A stretch of DNA of 38,212 nucleotides from assembly GCA_029287595.1 (NCBI GenBank), contig JARFQU010000131.1:1-38212 (forward strand), read 5' to 3'. The DNA comes from Halioglobus sp. (GTDB lineage Bacteria > Pseudomonadota > Gammaproteobacteria > Pseudomonadales > Halieaceae). The position numbers and the translations under genes are program-made. Below are positions 1 to 8,705 of this stretch, piece after piece (position 1 is the first letter of the stretch; each line of letters begins with the position of its first letter). The notes beneath the pieces were generated by a model. The model had not been told where the DNA came from. It was given only the letters and a program-made list of their open reading frames with translations, and did no database searches.

Positions 1-5
1 TGCAA

Positions 6-644
6 TTACCCGCGTAAAAGTTCGCCAATCCGGTGCTCCACCAGGGCCAGACGGTCATTGCCGAAGTACATGTCCTGGTCGTTGATGAAGATGGTTGGGG
101 AGCCGAAGCCGCCTCGCGCGATCAGCTCATCGGTGTTGTGGCGCAACTGGTCCTTGTAGCGCTGGTTGCCTATGGCGTCGAAGAAAGCGGCCGCATCTAG
201 ACCTGCGCGTTCACAGATTGACGTCAGGACTTTATCATCCTTGATGTCCGGGTTGTCGCTATCCCAATAAGCCTGGAACACTGCCAATGAGTATGGCACC
301 ACCTTGTCCTGTTCCAGTGCGTAGCAGGCGCCGCGCATGGCCTTGACGCTGCTGATGGGATGGCCGGGAGGCATGGTGGCCTGCACTTGGCAGAGATTGG
401 CCCAGTCTTTAAGATCTTTCAGGTAATAGTCCAGCTTGCGCTGGTTGGCGCTGTCGCTGAACATGCTCTCGCGTTGCTTGTAGACCTGCTGGTTGACCGT
501 ATTGAACACCCCGCCCACCAGGATGGGGCGCCAGATGATGGGCGTCGCCATACCCTCCATCATCGGGATGATGCGGGTGAAGGCAAAGTAGGTCCAGGGG
601 CTGGAACAGTCGTAGAAAAACTCGACTTTGGGGGTGTTGGCCAC
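6..644 (-). CDS. DsbA-family / 2-hydroxychromene-2-carboxylate isomerase-like thioredoxin-fold protein
   Basis: A 212-residue cytosolic protein of the kappa-GST/HCCA-isomerase branch of the DsbA superfamily. The N-terminal beta strand leads into FFYDCSSPWTY (residues 9-19), where Ser15 before Pro16 sits at the catalytic Ser of HCCA isomerases; there is no CxxC, so it is not a disulfide oxidase. The cis-Pro segment GSPTIFIND lies near residues 181-189, and the helical insertion lies between. The family uses glutathione to isomerise or conjugate small aromatic substrates, but the substrate here is unknown. The start is GTG (644) with GGGAG about 8 nt upstream. The gene is complete and divergent from proA. 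The fold call is firm; the reaction is inferred. Confidence 0.85.
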   Translation of the reverse strand: MANTPKVEFFYDCSSPWTYFAFTRIIPMMEGMATPIIWRPILVGGVFNTVNQQVYKQRESMFSDSANQRKLDYYLKDLKDWANLCQVQATMPPGHPISSVKAMRGACYALEQDKVVPYSLAVFQAYWDSDNPDIKDDKVLTSICERAGLDAAAFFDAIGNQRYKDQLRHNTDELIARGGFGSPTIFINDQDMYFGNDRLALVEHRIGELLRG

Positions 645-702
645 GGCGTACTCCCGTAATTATTTTGCCGCCGAGCTTAGCACATCATTTCGGGGCTTCG
701 GG

Positions 703-708
703 TATAAT
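703..708 (+). promoter_or_regulatory. Candidate sigma-70 -10 element for the proA operon
   Basis: A perfect TATAAT lies 33 bases before the chosen proA ATG and is followed by a GC-rich discriminator (CGCCG). No good -35 is visible; the closest match is TTAGCA at 677-682 with an overlong 20-nt spacer. The same TATAAT-plus-GC-rich layout recurs before prfC (12757) and, as TAAAAT, before fmdB (26273). Confidence 0.5.
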
Positions 709-740
709 CGCCGTCTTTGCAAGGGCAGGATTCAGTCGTA

Positions 741-1997
741 ATGGATGTAGATCAGTACATGGCGGAGCTGGGTGTCGCTGCGCGGGAAGCCTCGCGTCAG
801 GTGGCGGCGTCCTCCACCGCGGTGCGCAACCGGGCGCTGCTGGCGGCGCGGGATGCCCTGGACGGTGCCCGCGAGCAGCTGGCGCAGGCCAATGCCCGGG
901 ATCTGGAACGGGGCCGGGCCAAGGGCCTGGATGCGCCCTTACTGGACCGCCTGGAACTGACCCCGGCAGGGATCGACACCATGCTGGAGGGGCTGCGCCA
1001 GGTAGCTGCCCTGCCAGACCCGGTGGGCAGTATCACCGACCTGAACACCATGCCCAGCGGCATACAGGTAGGGCGCATGCGCGTCCCACTGGGTGTCATT
1101 GGCATCATTTACGAATCGCGGCCGAATGTGACTGTCGAAGCGGCCAGCCTGTGCCTGAAATCGGGTAACGCCACCATATTGCGCGGGGGCTCGGAAGCGC
1201 TGGCCTCAAACACTGCTATTGCCGCCTGCATTGTGCAGGGGCTGGAGTCGGCGGGCTTGCCGCAGGCCGCTGTGCAAGTGGTAGCAACGAGTGATCGCGC
1301 CGCGGTGGGTCGTTTGATTACCATGCCTGAATATGTGGACATCATTGTGCCGCGTGGCGGCAAGGGACTTATCGAGCGTATCAGCAGGGACGCCAGGGTA
1401 CCGGTGATCAAACACCTGGATGGTGTCTGCCACGTCTACATAGATGAGGGGGCCGATGGCGACATGGCGCAGGCCATCGCGATCAACGCTAAAACCCAGC
1501 GCTATGGCACCTGTAATACCATGGAAACCCTGTTGGTAGCTGAGACAGAGGCGGCTTCCATGCTGCCGCGGCTGGCCGGGGCCTATACCGCGGCCGGGGT
1601 GGAGATGCGCGGCTGTGAGCGCACGCGGGAGATTCTCCCACAAATCAATGCGGCCACAGAGCAGGATTGGCACGAGGAGTACCTGGCGCCCATCCTGGCG
1701 ATACGGGTGGTGGATGGCCTGGAGCAGGCCATGGCGCATATCAATACCTACAGCTCCCAGCATACCGACACCATCGTCACCCGGGACCACGCGCGTGCCA
1801 TGCGTTTCCTGCGGGAAGTGGATTCCGGCTCGGTGATGGTCAACGCCTCCACCCGGTTTGCCGACGGTTTCGAATTTGGCCTGGGAGCGGAAATCGGTAT
1901 CTCCACGGACAAGCTCCACGCCCGCGGCCCGGTGGGTCTGGAGGGACTGACCTCCCAGAAATACGTGGTACTGGGTGAGGGGCAGGTCCGCACTTGA
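741..1997 (+). CDS. proA: Gamma-glutamyl phosphate reductase (glutamate-5-semialdehyde dehydrogenase)
   Basis: Second step of proline synthesis: NADPH-dependent reduction of gamma-glutamyl phosphate to glutamate-5-semialdehyde in the cytosol. The 418 residues match the usual family length of about 417-420. The aldehyde-dehydrogenase-type fold is evident from [14 protein letters not shown], the [14 protein letters not shown] segment and the catalytic Cys258 in [11 protein letters not shown] 741 is preferred over the upstream TTG at 717 because AGGA (727-730) lies 10 nt before it and the length then fits. It is the first gene of a long co-directional run, and nadD begins inside its stop codon. 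proB is not next to it. Confidence 0.97.
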   Translation: MDVDQYMAELGVAAREASRQVAASSTAVRNRALLAARDALDGAREQLAQANARDLERGRAKGLDAPLLDRLELTPAGIDTMLEGLRQVAALPDPVGSITDLNTMPSGIQVGRMRVPLGVIGIIYESRPNVTVEAASLCLKSGNATILRGGSEALASNTAIAACIVQGLESAGLPQAAVQVVATSDRAAVGRLITMPEYVDIIVPRGGKGLIERISRDARVPVIKHLDGVCHVYIDEGADGDMAQAIAINAKTQRYGTCNTMETLLVAETEAASMLPRLAGAYTAAGVEMRGCERTREILPQINAATEQDWHEEYLAPILAIRVVDGLEQAMAHINTYSSQHTDTIVTRDHARAMRFLREVDSGSVMVNASTRFADGFEFGLGAEIGISTDKLHARGPVGLEGLTSQKYVVLGEGQVRT

Positions 1998-2650
1998 GTC
2001 CTGCCACGGTCCGCTTGACCCCAGTGGGGGTTTTCGGCGGCACATTCAACCCGGTGCACTACGGCCACCTGCGCTCCGCGCTGGAGTTGGTGCAGCGTCT
2101 GCATCTGGAACAATTGCGCCTGATGCCCTGTGCGGTGCCGCCGCACCGTGAGGTACCCGGCTGCTCCGCAGAGCATCGGGCGGCCATGGTGGAGCTGGCG
2201 GTGGCGGGGGAGGCCTCATTGGCTTGCGACACCCGGGAACTGCGGCGCCCTGGCCCCTCCTACACGATCGACAGCCTGGTTGAGCTGCGCGGTGAGCTGG
2301 GTGAAGGTTACAGCCTTTGCCTGGTGATGGGCTGCGACGCGGTGCTGCAGATTGCCGACTGGCATCGCTGGCGGGAATTGCTTGACTGGGCGCACATCGT
2401 GGTGATCGCTCGCCCGGGCTGGCAGCTGCCCGATTCCGGAGAGGTGGCGCAATGGCTGCAGGCGCACCGCCTGGCAGGCGGCGAAGCGCTGCGACAGCGC
2501 CCCGCCGGAGGCATTGTCGTCGAGCAGCTGCGCCCGCTGGCGATCTCTTCGACAGAAATCCGGGAACACCTGGCGCGTGGTCACTCCGTGCGCTACCTGT
2601 TGCCTGAACCGGTGCTGGAATATATCCAGCAACATTCACTCTATCAGTAA
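1994..2650 (+). CDS. nadD: Nicotinate-nucleotide adenylyltransferase
   Basis: Adenylylates nicotinate mononucleotide to deamido-NAD in NAD synthesis. The nucleotidyltransferase signature [11 protein letters not shown] is at residues 15-25 and the C-terminal ISSTEIR motif is at 184-190; 218 residues is normal. The start is an unusual TTG that overlaps the proA stop (TTGA), with GAGGGGCAGG ending about 7 nt before it, which suggests translational coupling. In-frame TTG 2015 and GTG 2024 are alternatives that would still keep the catalytic motif. The proA-nadD-rsfS-rlmH order is that of Pseudomonas. Confidence 0.96.
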   Translation: MSPATVRLTPVGVFGGTFNPVHYGHLRSALELVQRLHLEQLRLMPCAVPPHREVPGCSAEHRAAMVELAVAGEASLACDTRELRRPGPSYTIDSLVELRGELGEGYSLCLVMGCDAVLQIADWHRWRELLDWAHIVVIARPGWQLPDSGEVAQWLQAHRLAGGEALRQRPAGGIVVEQLRPLAISSTEIREHLARGHSVRYLLPEPVLEYIQQHSLYQ

Positions 2651-2691
2651 ATAGGCATTGCACTGTATGAAACCCGAGGTAAGCTGGCCGC

Positions 2692-3027
2692 ATGGAAGCT
2701 GAAACACTCAAAAAATTAGTCCTGGGCGCACTGGATGAACTGAAAGCGGTGAACCCGGTGACTCTGGATGTCGCGGCGCTCACTGACGTTATGGATTACC
2801 TGGTGATCGCCAGCGGCACATCCAATCGCCATGTTAAATCCCTGGCCAACAATGTCTGCATGGAGGCCAAGAAGCAGGGTATGCGCCCCATCGGTGTGGA
2901 AGGTGACGACGCCGGGGAGTGGGTGCTGGTGGACTTTGGCGATGTGGTGGTACATGTCATGCTGCCGGCGACGCGGGATTTCTACGATCTGGAACGACTC
3001 TGGGTTAATCCCACTCCTGCAGTCTGA
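2692..3027 (+). CDS. rsfS: Ribosomal silencing factor RsfS (YbeB/Iojap family)
   Basis: A 111-residue Iojap-fold protein that binds ribosomal protein uL14 on the 50S subunit and blocks subunit joining during starvation. Typical family features are seen: an alpha/beta core with [25 protein letters not shown], then [20 protein letters not shown] near residues 64-83. ATG 2692 follows a GAGG at 2676-2679, a slightly long spacing of 12 nt. Its stop codon overlaps the start of rlmH, so the two are probably coupled, as in most proteobacteria. Confidence 0.95.
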   Translation: MEAETLKKLVLGALDELKAVNPVTLDVAALTDVMDYLVIASGTSNRHVKSLANNVCMEAKKQGMRPIGVEGDDAGEWVLVDFGDVVVHVMLPATRDFYDLERLWVNPTPAV

Positions 3028-3497
3028 TGCGGCTGGGTATTTTAGCCGTGGGCACGCGCATGCCTTCCTGGGTTGGTGAGGGTGTTGAGGAATACAGCCG
3101 GCGTATGCCCCGGGAGCTGCAACTGGATTGGCGGGAAATTCCCCTGGCACAGCGAGCCAAGGGCAGCAAGGCGCAGCAGCTGGCGGCCCGGGAGGGTGAG
3201 CAGCTGCTCAAAGCCATCCCCGACGGGGACCGGGTTATCGCCCTGGATGTTCAGGGCAAGCGTATTTCCACGCAACAACTGGCGCGGCAACTGCAGGACT
3301 GGCAGATGTCCGGCGATAACGTCAGCTTGCTGATTGGTGGCCCTGACGGTCTGAGTCCGGCCTGCCTGCAGCGCGCAGACATGCGCTGGTCCCTCAGTGA
3401 CCTGACCCTGCCTCACCCGCTGGTGCGGGTAATATTGGCCGAGCAGTTATATCGGGCTTGGACAATTACCGTCAACCACCCGTATCATCGCGAATAG
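3027..3497 (+). CDS. rlmH: 23S rRNA pseudouridine-1915 N3-methyltransferase
   Basis: A SPOUT-class SAM methyltransferase of 156 residues that modifies pseudouridine 1915 in helix 69 of 23S rRNA on assembled 70S ribosomes. The knotted C-terminal half shows [10 protein letters not shown] and the conserved C-terminal tail NHPYHRE, which contributes to the SAM and substrate site. The start ATG shares bases with the rsfS stop (TGATG). The length is identical to typical orthologues (155-156). Confidence 0.96.
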   Translation: MRLGILAVGTRMPSWVGEGVEEYSRRMPRELQLDWREIPLAQRAKGSKAQQLAAREGEQLLKAIPDGDRVIALDVQGKRISTQQLARQLQDWQMSGDNVSLLIGGPDGLSPACLQRADMRWSLSDLTLPHPLVRVILAEQLYRAWTITVNHPYHRE

Positions 3498-3521
3498 ATT
3501 GATAGCAGGCCACGCGGTTAC

Positions 3522-5363
3522 ATGCCCGAACTCATTGCCCTGAAGGATCCGCACCGGGAGTCCCGGGTTTACAGTGCCCGAACCGTTATCGCCATTGCTA
3601 TCGTACTGGGGCTGCTGACGGTGGTTTTCTCGCGCTATTATTCCCTGCAGGTCACCGAGTACGAAAGCTATAAAACCCAGTCCGAGCGCAACCGGGTGCA
3701 GTTGCAGCCACTGCCGCCCAAGCGCGGGTTGATCTACGATCGCAATGGCGTGCTGCTGGCGGACAATCGGCCCAGTTACATTCTCTCGGTAGTGCGCGAA
3801 CGCGTCGCTGATCTCGATACCACCCTGGCGGAATTGGCTGCCCTGGTGCCAATCTCCGAGGGAGACCTGGAGAACTTCCAGAAAAAATTGCAGCGCCGGC
3901 GCCCCTATGAAGCGGTGCCACTGCGCTTTCGCCTCACCGAACAAGAGCGCGCCAGGCTGGCTGTTAACCGCTACCGCCTGCCCGGGGTGGTGGTCGATGC
4001 CCAACTGCTGCGCCATTACCCGTATGGCGAGTTGTTCTCCCATGCCCTGGGTTACGTTGGTCGCATCAATGAGCGTGAAGCGTTCGAGCTGGATGAATCT
4101 GATTACCGTGGCACCTTCCATGTGGGTAAGGTGGGTGTGGAGAAGTTCTATGAAGATATCCTGCACGGGGAAGTCGGCTACCAGAATGTGGAGAGCAACG
4201 CCCACGGTCGGGTATTGCGGGTACTGGAACGCTTTGCGCCGGTGCCCGGGGTAGACCTGACCCTGCATCTGGATATTCGTATTCAGCGGGCCGCGATAGA
4301 AGCGCTGGGCGATAGGCGCGGTGCCGTGGTCGCCATCGATCCACGCACCGGGGGTGTGCTGGCATTGGTGTCTACGCCGGGTTTTGACACCAACCTGTTC
4401 GTAAATGGTATCAGCACAGCGGATTACAGCGCCCTGCGCGATTCGCTGGACGTGCCGCTGTTTAATCGCGCGATACAGGGTCAGTATCCGCCCGGCTCCA
4501 CGGTGAAACCCATGATGGGTATGGCGGGCCTGGAGTCTGGCCTGGTGACGCCGGAAACCAGCGTGCCTGACCCGGGTTGGTATAAGCTGCCCGGGGATTC
4601 ACGTCGCTACCGCGACTGGATCCTGCGTATCCGCGGTACCGGGCATGCGCCCAGGGTGGCATTGAAAATGGCCATCGCCGAGTCCTGCGACGTGTACTTT
4701 TACGACCTGGCGCGGCGCCTCACCATCGATCGTATGCACGACTATATGCAGCCCTATGGATTTGGCCAGCGCACCGGCGTCGACACCACCAATGAGCGCC
4801 CCGGGGTGCTGCCCTCGACACGCTGGAAGCGCGAGGCGATGGCGCAGGCCTGGTATCCCGGGGAGACCCTCAGCGCCGGTATCGGGCAGGGCTATATGCT
4901 GGCTACCCCGATGCAGCTGGCGGTCGCCACTAGCGTGATGGCGAGCAAGGGGCAGCGCAAGGTGCCGCGGCTGCTCAAGGCAATTGATGGTGAACCTGTC
5001 GCGGCACCGCTGCTGGAACCATTGATTGCCAATGACAGCAACTGGGCATCCGTCTACGACGGTATGCGAGAAGTCGTCCACGGCGAGCGCGGCACCGCGA
5101 AAAAGCTCGCCAAGGGTATTCAATATGAAATGGGTGGCAAGACCGGTACTGCCCAGGTGATTGGTATAGCCCAGAACGCTGTGTATAACGAAGACGAGGT
5201 GGCCGAGCGCCATCGCCACCACGGGCTGTTCATAGCCTTTGCTCCCCTGGAGGCGCCCACCATTGCCGTCGCGATCATTGTCGAGAACGGGGGTGGCAGC
5301 AGTGCCGCCTCACCCATTGCGCGCAAGGTAATCGATACCTGGCTGTTGGGGGACGCCTCCTGA
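3522..5363 (+). CDS. mrdA: Penicillin-binding protein 2 (peptidoglycan DD-transpeptidase of the elongasome)
   Basis: The elongasome transpeptidase that cross-links side-wall peptidoglycan in the periplasm together with RodA. The 613 residues begin with an inner-membrane anchor (about 20-42), then a PBP dimerisation region containing KRGLIYDRNG, then the transpeptidase domain. Active-site motifs are Ser326 in STVK, SCD at 388-390 and KTG at 540-542. The family's usual length is 600-650. The mrdB start overlaps its stop. This is the Pseudomonas pbpA position. Confidence 0.97.
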   Translation: MPELIALKDPHRESRVYSARTVIAIAIVLGLLTVVFSRYYSLQVTEYESYKTQSERNRVQLQPLPPKRGLIYDRNGVLLADNRPSYILSVVRERVADLDTTLAELAALVPISEGDLENFQKKLQRRRPYEAVPLRFRLTEQERARLAVNRYRLPGVVVDAQLLRHYPYGELFSHALGYVGRINEREAFELDESDYRGTFHVGKVGVEKFYEDILHGEVGYQNVESNAHGRVLRVLERFAPVPGVDLTLHLDIRIQRAAIEALGDRRGAVVAIDPRTGGVLALVSTPGFDTNLFVNGISTADYSALRDSLDVPLFNRAIQGQYPPGSTVKPMMGMAGLESGLVTPETSVPDPGWYKLPGDSRRYRDWILRIRGTGHAPRVALKMAIAESCDVYFYDLARRLTIDRMHDYMQPYGFGQRTGVDTTNERPGVLPSTRWKREAMAQAWYPGETLSAGIGQGYMLATPMQLAVATSVMASKGQRKVPRLLKAIDGEPVAAPLLEPLIANDSNWASVYDGMREVVHGERGTAKKLAKGIQYEMGGKTGTAQVIGIAQNAVYNEDEVAERHRHHGLFIAFAPLEAPTIAVAIIVENGGGSSAASPIARKVIDTWLLGDAS

Positions 5364-6505
5364 TGGGAGACTACGTCCGCCAAATGCCTCACCAGGGTTC
5401 CCAGGACCTGGCGCGGCCGCCCAGTGCCGCCACGCGCTTTCATATCGATATCCCGCTGCTGGTGTTGCTGCTGATCCTGACCGCCTATGGATTGTTCGTG
5501 CTCTACAGTGCCTCTGGCCAGGATATGGGCGCCGTAATTCGCCAGGGTCGCTACTTCCTGGTGGCTTACGTCATCATGATTTGCGGTGCCCAGATCAGCC
5601 TGCAGCGCTATATGCGCTGGGCCCCCTGGCTTTACCTGCTGGGTGTGGGAACACTGTTGGCGGTGATGTTTTTCGGTGTTGGTGCCAAGGGCGCGCAGCG
5701 CTGGTTATCTATCGGTGGCTTCCGCTTTCAGCCCTCTGAGATTATGAAGCTGGTGGTGCCCATGGCAGTTGCCTGGTACCTGGCGGAGCGCACGCTGCCA
5801 CCGCGTTTTGTTTTTGTGATTGTATCCCTTGGCCTGGTCGGTTTGCCCGCGGCGCTGATATTGCAGCAGCCCGACCTGGGTACCGCACTGTTAATCGCCG
5901 CCAGCGGTCTGTTCGTGCTGTTTATGGCGGGAATTGGCTGGCGCTATATGTTTGGCGCCGCGCTGTTGGCGGTGGCCTCCGCCTGGCCGGCCTGGATGTT
6001 TGTACTCAAGGATTACCAGAAACAGCGTATCCTCACCATGCTAGACCCCGAGAGCGACAAGCTGGGGGCGGGCTGGAATATTATCCAGTCCAAGACCGCC
6101 ATCGGCTCCGGCGGCTGGCAGGGCAAGGGCTGGTTGCAAGGTACCCAGTCGCGGCTGGATTTCCTGCCGGAGAGCCATACGGACTTTATTATCGCCGTAC
6201 TGGCGGAGGAGCACGGCTTGCGCGGGGTGCTGTTGCTGGTGAGCCTGTACCTGCTGATATTGTTGCGCGGCTTCTGGATTGGCTTGCGCGCGCAGTCGAG
6301 TTATGGCCGTATGATGGCGGGCAGCCTGACGTTGACGTTTTTCGTCTACGTCTTTGTTAACATGGGTATGGTCGCGGGTCTGTTGCCCGTGGTGGGTGTG
6401 CCACTGCCACTTGTCAGTGCCGGTGGTACGTCAATAGTAACCCTGATGGCGGGCTTCGGTATTCTTATGGCAGTCAGTACAGAAAAACGCATGGTATCCC
6501 AATGA
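5363..6505 (+). CDS. mrdB: RodA, SEDS-family peptidoglycan glycosyltransferase
   Basis: A polytopic inner-membrane polymerase that extends glycan strands from lipid II in the rod-shape complex with PBP2. The 380 residues contain about ten hydrophobic segments. SEDS hallmarks are QPDLGTAL (about 174-181), DFLPESHTDFIIAVLAEEHG near 268-287 and the C-terminal GVPLPLVSAGGTS. The ATG overlaps the mrdA stop (TGATG), tying the two partner subunits together in translation. Confidence 0.97.
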   Translation: MGDYVRQMPHQGSQDLARPPSAATRFHIDIPLLVLLLILTAYGLFVLYSASGQDMGAVIRQGRYFLVAYVIMICGAQISLQRYMRWAPWLYLLGVGTLLAVMFFGVGAKGAQRWLSIGGFRFQPSEIMKLVVPMAVAWYLAERTLPPRFVFVIVSLGLVGLPAALILQQPDLGTALLIAASGLFVLFMAGIGWRYMFGAALLAVASAWPAWMFVLKDYQKQRILTMLDPESDKLGAGWNIIQSKTAIGSGGWQGKGWLQGTQSRLDFLPESHTDFIIAVLAEEHGLRGVLLLVSLYLLILLRGFWIGLRAQSSYGRMMAGSLTLTFFVYVFVNMGMVAGLLPVVGVPLPLVSAGGTSIVTLMAGFGILMAVSTEKRMVSQ

Positions 6506-6566
6506 CCGATCCCTTGTGCTGCCGCTTGCCCATCCCTATTTTTATTACCAATAACGAGTATTGACT

Positions 6567-7562
6567 ATGCCGGTACGCCTGAAACTAACCCTGTTGTGCT
6601 CCTGCCTGTGGATGACCATGTCCTGCGCGGCGGATAACTATGAGGGAAACCCCGCTGCCAGTGCGGTGATCGATGAACTGGTACAGGAGGAGGGTTTTGA
6701 CCGGGCACAGCTGGAGCAGGTATTCGCCGCCGCCGAGCGTCAGGAGAGCATCCTCAAAGCCATTGCACGGCCGGCGGAAAAGACCAAGCCATGGTATGAA
6801 TACCGGGAAATTTTCCTCAATGAAAAACGCGAGCAGCAGGGTAGGGAGTTTATTGCCGAGCATAGGGACACTCTGGTCCGGGCGGAGCAGACCTACGGCG
6901 TGCCGATCGAGATCATAACCGCGATTATCGGTGTGGAAACCTACTACGGCCGCATCGCCGGGAGCTACCGGGTGATTGACGCCCTGTCTACCCTGGCCTT
7001 CGACTATCCCAAGCGCTCCGAATTTTTTACCAAGGAGCTGAAAAACTACCTGATCCTGACCCGGGACCAGGGTTTCGACCCGCTGGAGCTCAAGGGCTCT
7101 TATGCCGGCGCCATGGGTTATGGCCAGTTCATGCCCAGCAGCTACCGCAGTTATGCGGTTGATTTTGATGGCGACGAGGTCGCCGATATCTGGAACAACC
7201 CGGTGGACGCTATCGGCAGCGTGGCCAACTACTTCAGTCGTCACGGCTGGCGCAAGGATGAGCCTGTGGTTTTTGCGGCCGATGCGCCCGCCACTGTCGC
7301 CGAGGACTGGTTCGTGCGCACCCGCGCTGACCTCAAGCCAGTACGCACGGTGGCGGAGTTTGCCGAGGCCGGTATTGTGGCGCGTCAGCAACTCGATCCG
7401 CAGGCCCTGGCGACTGCCATGAAGTTCGAGTTGCGCGACGGTTATGAATATTGGCTGGGCTTGCATAATTTCTATGTCATTACCCGCTATAACCACAGCG
7501 CCATGTATGCCATGAGCGTCTACCAGCTCAGCCTGCGCCTGGGCGCAGAGGTTGACGAGTGA
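6567..7562 (+). CDS. mltB: Membrane-bound lytic murein transglycosylase B
   Basis: Cleaves the MurNAc-GlcNAc bond of peptidoglycan, forming 1,6-anhydroMurNAc ends. A hydrophobic export signal with Cys at residue 21 (start 6567) resembles a weak lipobox (TMSC), so envelope anchoring is likely but not certain. The catalytic Glu124 sits in IIGVETYYGR. The GAMGYGQFMPSSYR segment and the EF-hand-like DFDGDEVADIW match the Slt35 fold and its Ca-binding loop. ATG 6567 is chosen over TTG 6561 because it is the stronger codon. Position after rodA matches Pseudomonas sltB1. Confidence 0.95.
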   Translation: MPVRLKLTLLCSCLWMTMSCAADNYEGNPAASAVIDELVQEEGFDRAQLEQVFAAAERQESILKAIARPAEKTKPWYEYREIFLNEKREQQGREFIAEHRDTLVRAEQTYGVPIEIITAIIGVETYYGRIAGSYRVIDALSTLAFDYPKRSEFFTKELKNYLILTRDQGFDPLELKGSYAGAMGYGQFMPSSYRSYAVDFDGDEVADIWNNPVDAIGSVANYFSRHGWRKDEPVVFAADAPATVAEDWFVRTRADLKPVRTVAEFAEAGIVARQQLDPQALATAMKFELRDGYEYWLGLHNFYVITRYNHSAMYAMSVYQLSLRLGAEVDE

Positions 7563-8353
7563 TGGCACAGCCGGTGCGACTGGCTCTGCTGCTTGGGGTC
7601 GCGCTGGTGGCGGCCTGTTCCGCACCCCCGGAGTCCCGCTATCCCCAGGCACAGGACACGGCCCCGGTGCGCAGCATTGGCCCGCAGGACGTAAGCGACG
7701 CGGTACCCCGGGCGGACCCGATTCTGGCGGTGGGCAACCAGAGCCCTTACACCGTAAACGGGGAGCGCTACGAAATTCTGGACAACGCACACAACTACAA
7801 GCAGCGCGGCACCGCCTCCTGGTACGGCACTAAATTTCATGGTCATGAAACTTCCAACGGCGAGATATTTGATCTCTACCAGGCCAGCGCCGCCCACAAG
7901 ACCCTGCCCATTCCCTGTTACGCCCGGGTAACCAACCTGGATAACGGTCGCAGCGTGGTGGTGCGGGTCAACGACCGGGGTCCTTTTCACGGCGATCGCC
8001 TGATTGACCTGTCCTATGCCGCGGCGGTGAAGCTTGGCTACATGGAAAGCGGCACCGCGAATGTGGAGGTGGAGGTTTTGAATATCGCCGGTGTCGATGA
8101 TCGTCGCGGCACGGTCAACGGCAGCTACCGCTACCTGCAAATGGGTGCCTTCGGCTCCGAGTCTTCGGCCCTGCGACTGCAGGGGGAGCTGCAGGCCCTG
8201 CTCACCGCGCAGGTCTCCATCAGCCCGGTGGAATCCGCGGGCAGTATGCTCTACCGCGTCCGCGTGGGCCCCGTGGCCAGCAACGACGAACTGTTATCGG
8301 TACAGCAGACGCTCAAGGACAAGGGCTACGGTTCGGGGCAGCCGCTGCCCTGA
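7562..8353 (+). CDS. rlpA: RlpA, septal-ring lipoprotein with DPBB and SPOR domains
   Basis: A 263-residue outer-membrane lipoprotein: signal peptide with lipobox VAAC (Cys19), a double-psi beta-barrel domain (about 70-165, with GTASWYGTKFHGHETSNGE and VRVNDRGPF) and a C-terminal SPOR domain (about 185-262) that binds denuded glycan at division sites. In Pseudomonas RlpA is a lytic transglycosylase acting on stem-peptide-free strands; the same activity is inferred. ATG 7562 shares bases with the mltB stop. The operon is interrupted after this gene by a repeat-bearing gap. Confidence 0.94.
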   Translation: MAQPVRLALLLGVALVAACSAPPESRYPQAQDTAPVRSIGPQDVSDAVPRADPILAVGNQSPYTVNGERYEILDNAHNYKQRGTASWYGTKFHGHETSNGEIFDLYQASAAHKTLPIPCYARVTNLDNGRSVVVRVNDRGPFHGDRLIDLSYAAAVKLGYMESGTANVEVEVLNIAGVDDRRGTVNGSYRYLQMGAFGSESSALRLQGELQALLTAQVSISPVESAGSMLYRVRVGPVASNDELLSVQQTLKDKGYGSGQPLP

Positions 8354-8690
8354 CTCTGGCCTGGTTTCATCTGGCGATCCCGGGCGGGAGAGTGCTTCTC
8401 GGAGCTTGCCGAATCAAGGGGCCGGTTAAAAGCAGGTTTTTCACCAAGCGAATATCGTGGAGCGACTGGAAAACCTGCTTTTGCCCGGTCCCGCTGGCGA
8501 AGACCAAACCCGGAAACAGGCTATTTCCATAATTTGCCTAGCGACAACGGTAAGGTGCGATGAACCTTATTGATCCAGGGCGGGAAGTTGGTACCCGATA
8601 TCTCCACCCGTGATACGAGCAAAGACCAATAGCGTTCCTTTCGCAACTGCCGGGCATGGGTTACCATTCGCAGCTTCCCGATTCATTCCC
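8354..8690. other. rlpA-dacA intergenic gap
   Basis: A 337-base gap inside an otherwise tight operon. The left half is the palindromic repeat. In 8509-8690 there is only a weak promoter-like CATAAT (8528-8533) without a matching -35, and no open frame that looks coding. dacA must be transcribed by read-through or from an unrecognised promoter here. Confidence 0.5.
8363..8508 (+). repeat. Palindromic intergenic repeat, copy 1 (with 42-nt extra segment)
   Basis: Positions 8429-8488 match 20740-20799 at 59 of 60 bases. The core is an inverted repeat AAAAGCAGGTTTT (8428-8440) / AAAACCTGCTTTT (8470-8482) around an identical centre (8442-8467). An outer arm GGTTTCATCTGGCG...CCCGGGCG (8363-8386) matches copy 2 at 22 of 24 bases. 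It is partly complementary to the right flank after GCCCGG (8484-8508). Unlike copy 2, 42 extra bases (8387-8428) separate the outer and inner left arms. It lies between rlpA and dacA. It may act as a bidirectional terminator, a processed RNA hairpin or a non-autonomous mobile palindrome; the family is not recognised. Confidence 0.85.
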
Positions 8691-8705
8691 GTGGCTAAAA
8701 AATTC

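Noticed and set aside
3447-4268. Long - strand frame over mrdA
   Set aside because: Shadow of PBP2; no recognisable domain.
6585-7790. Long - strand frame of about 400 codons over mltB and rlpA
   Set aside because: It is the complement of two certain genes, with a His/Gln/Gly-rich composition typical of shadow frames.
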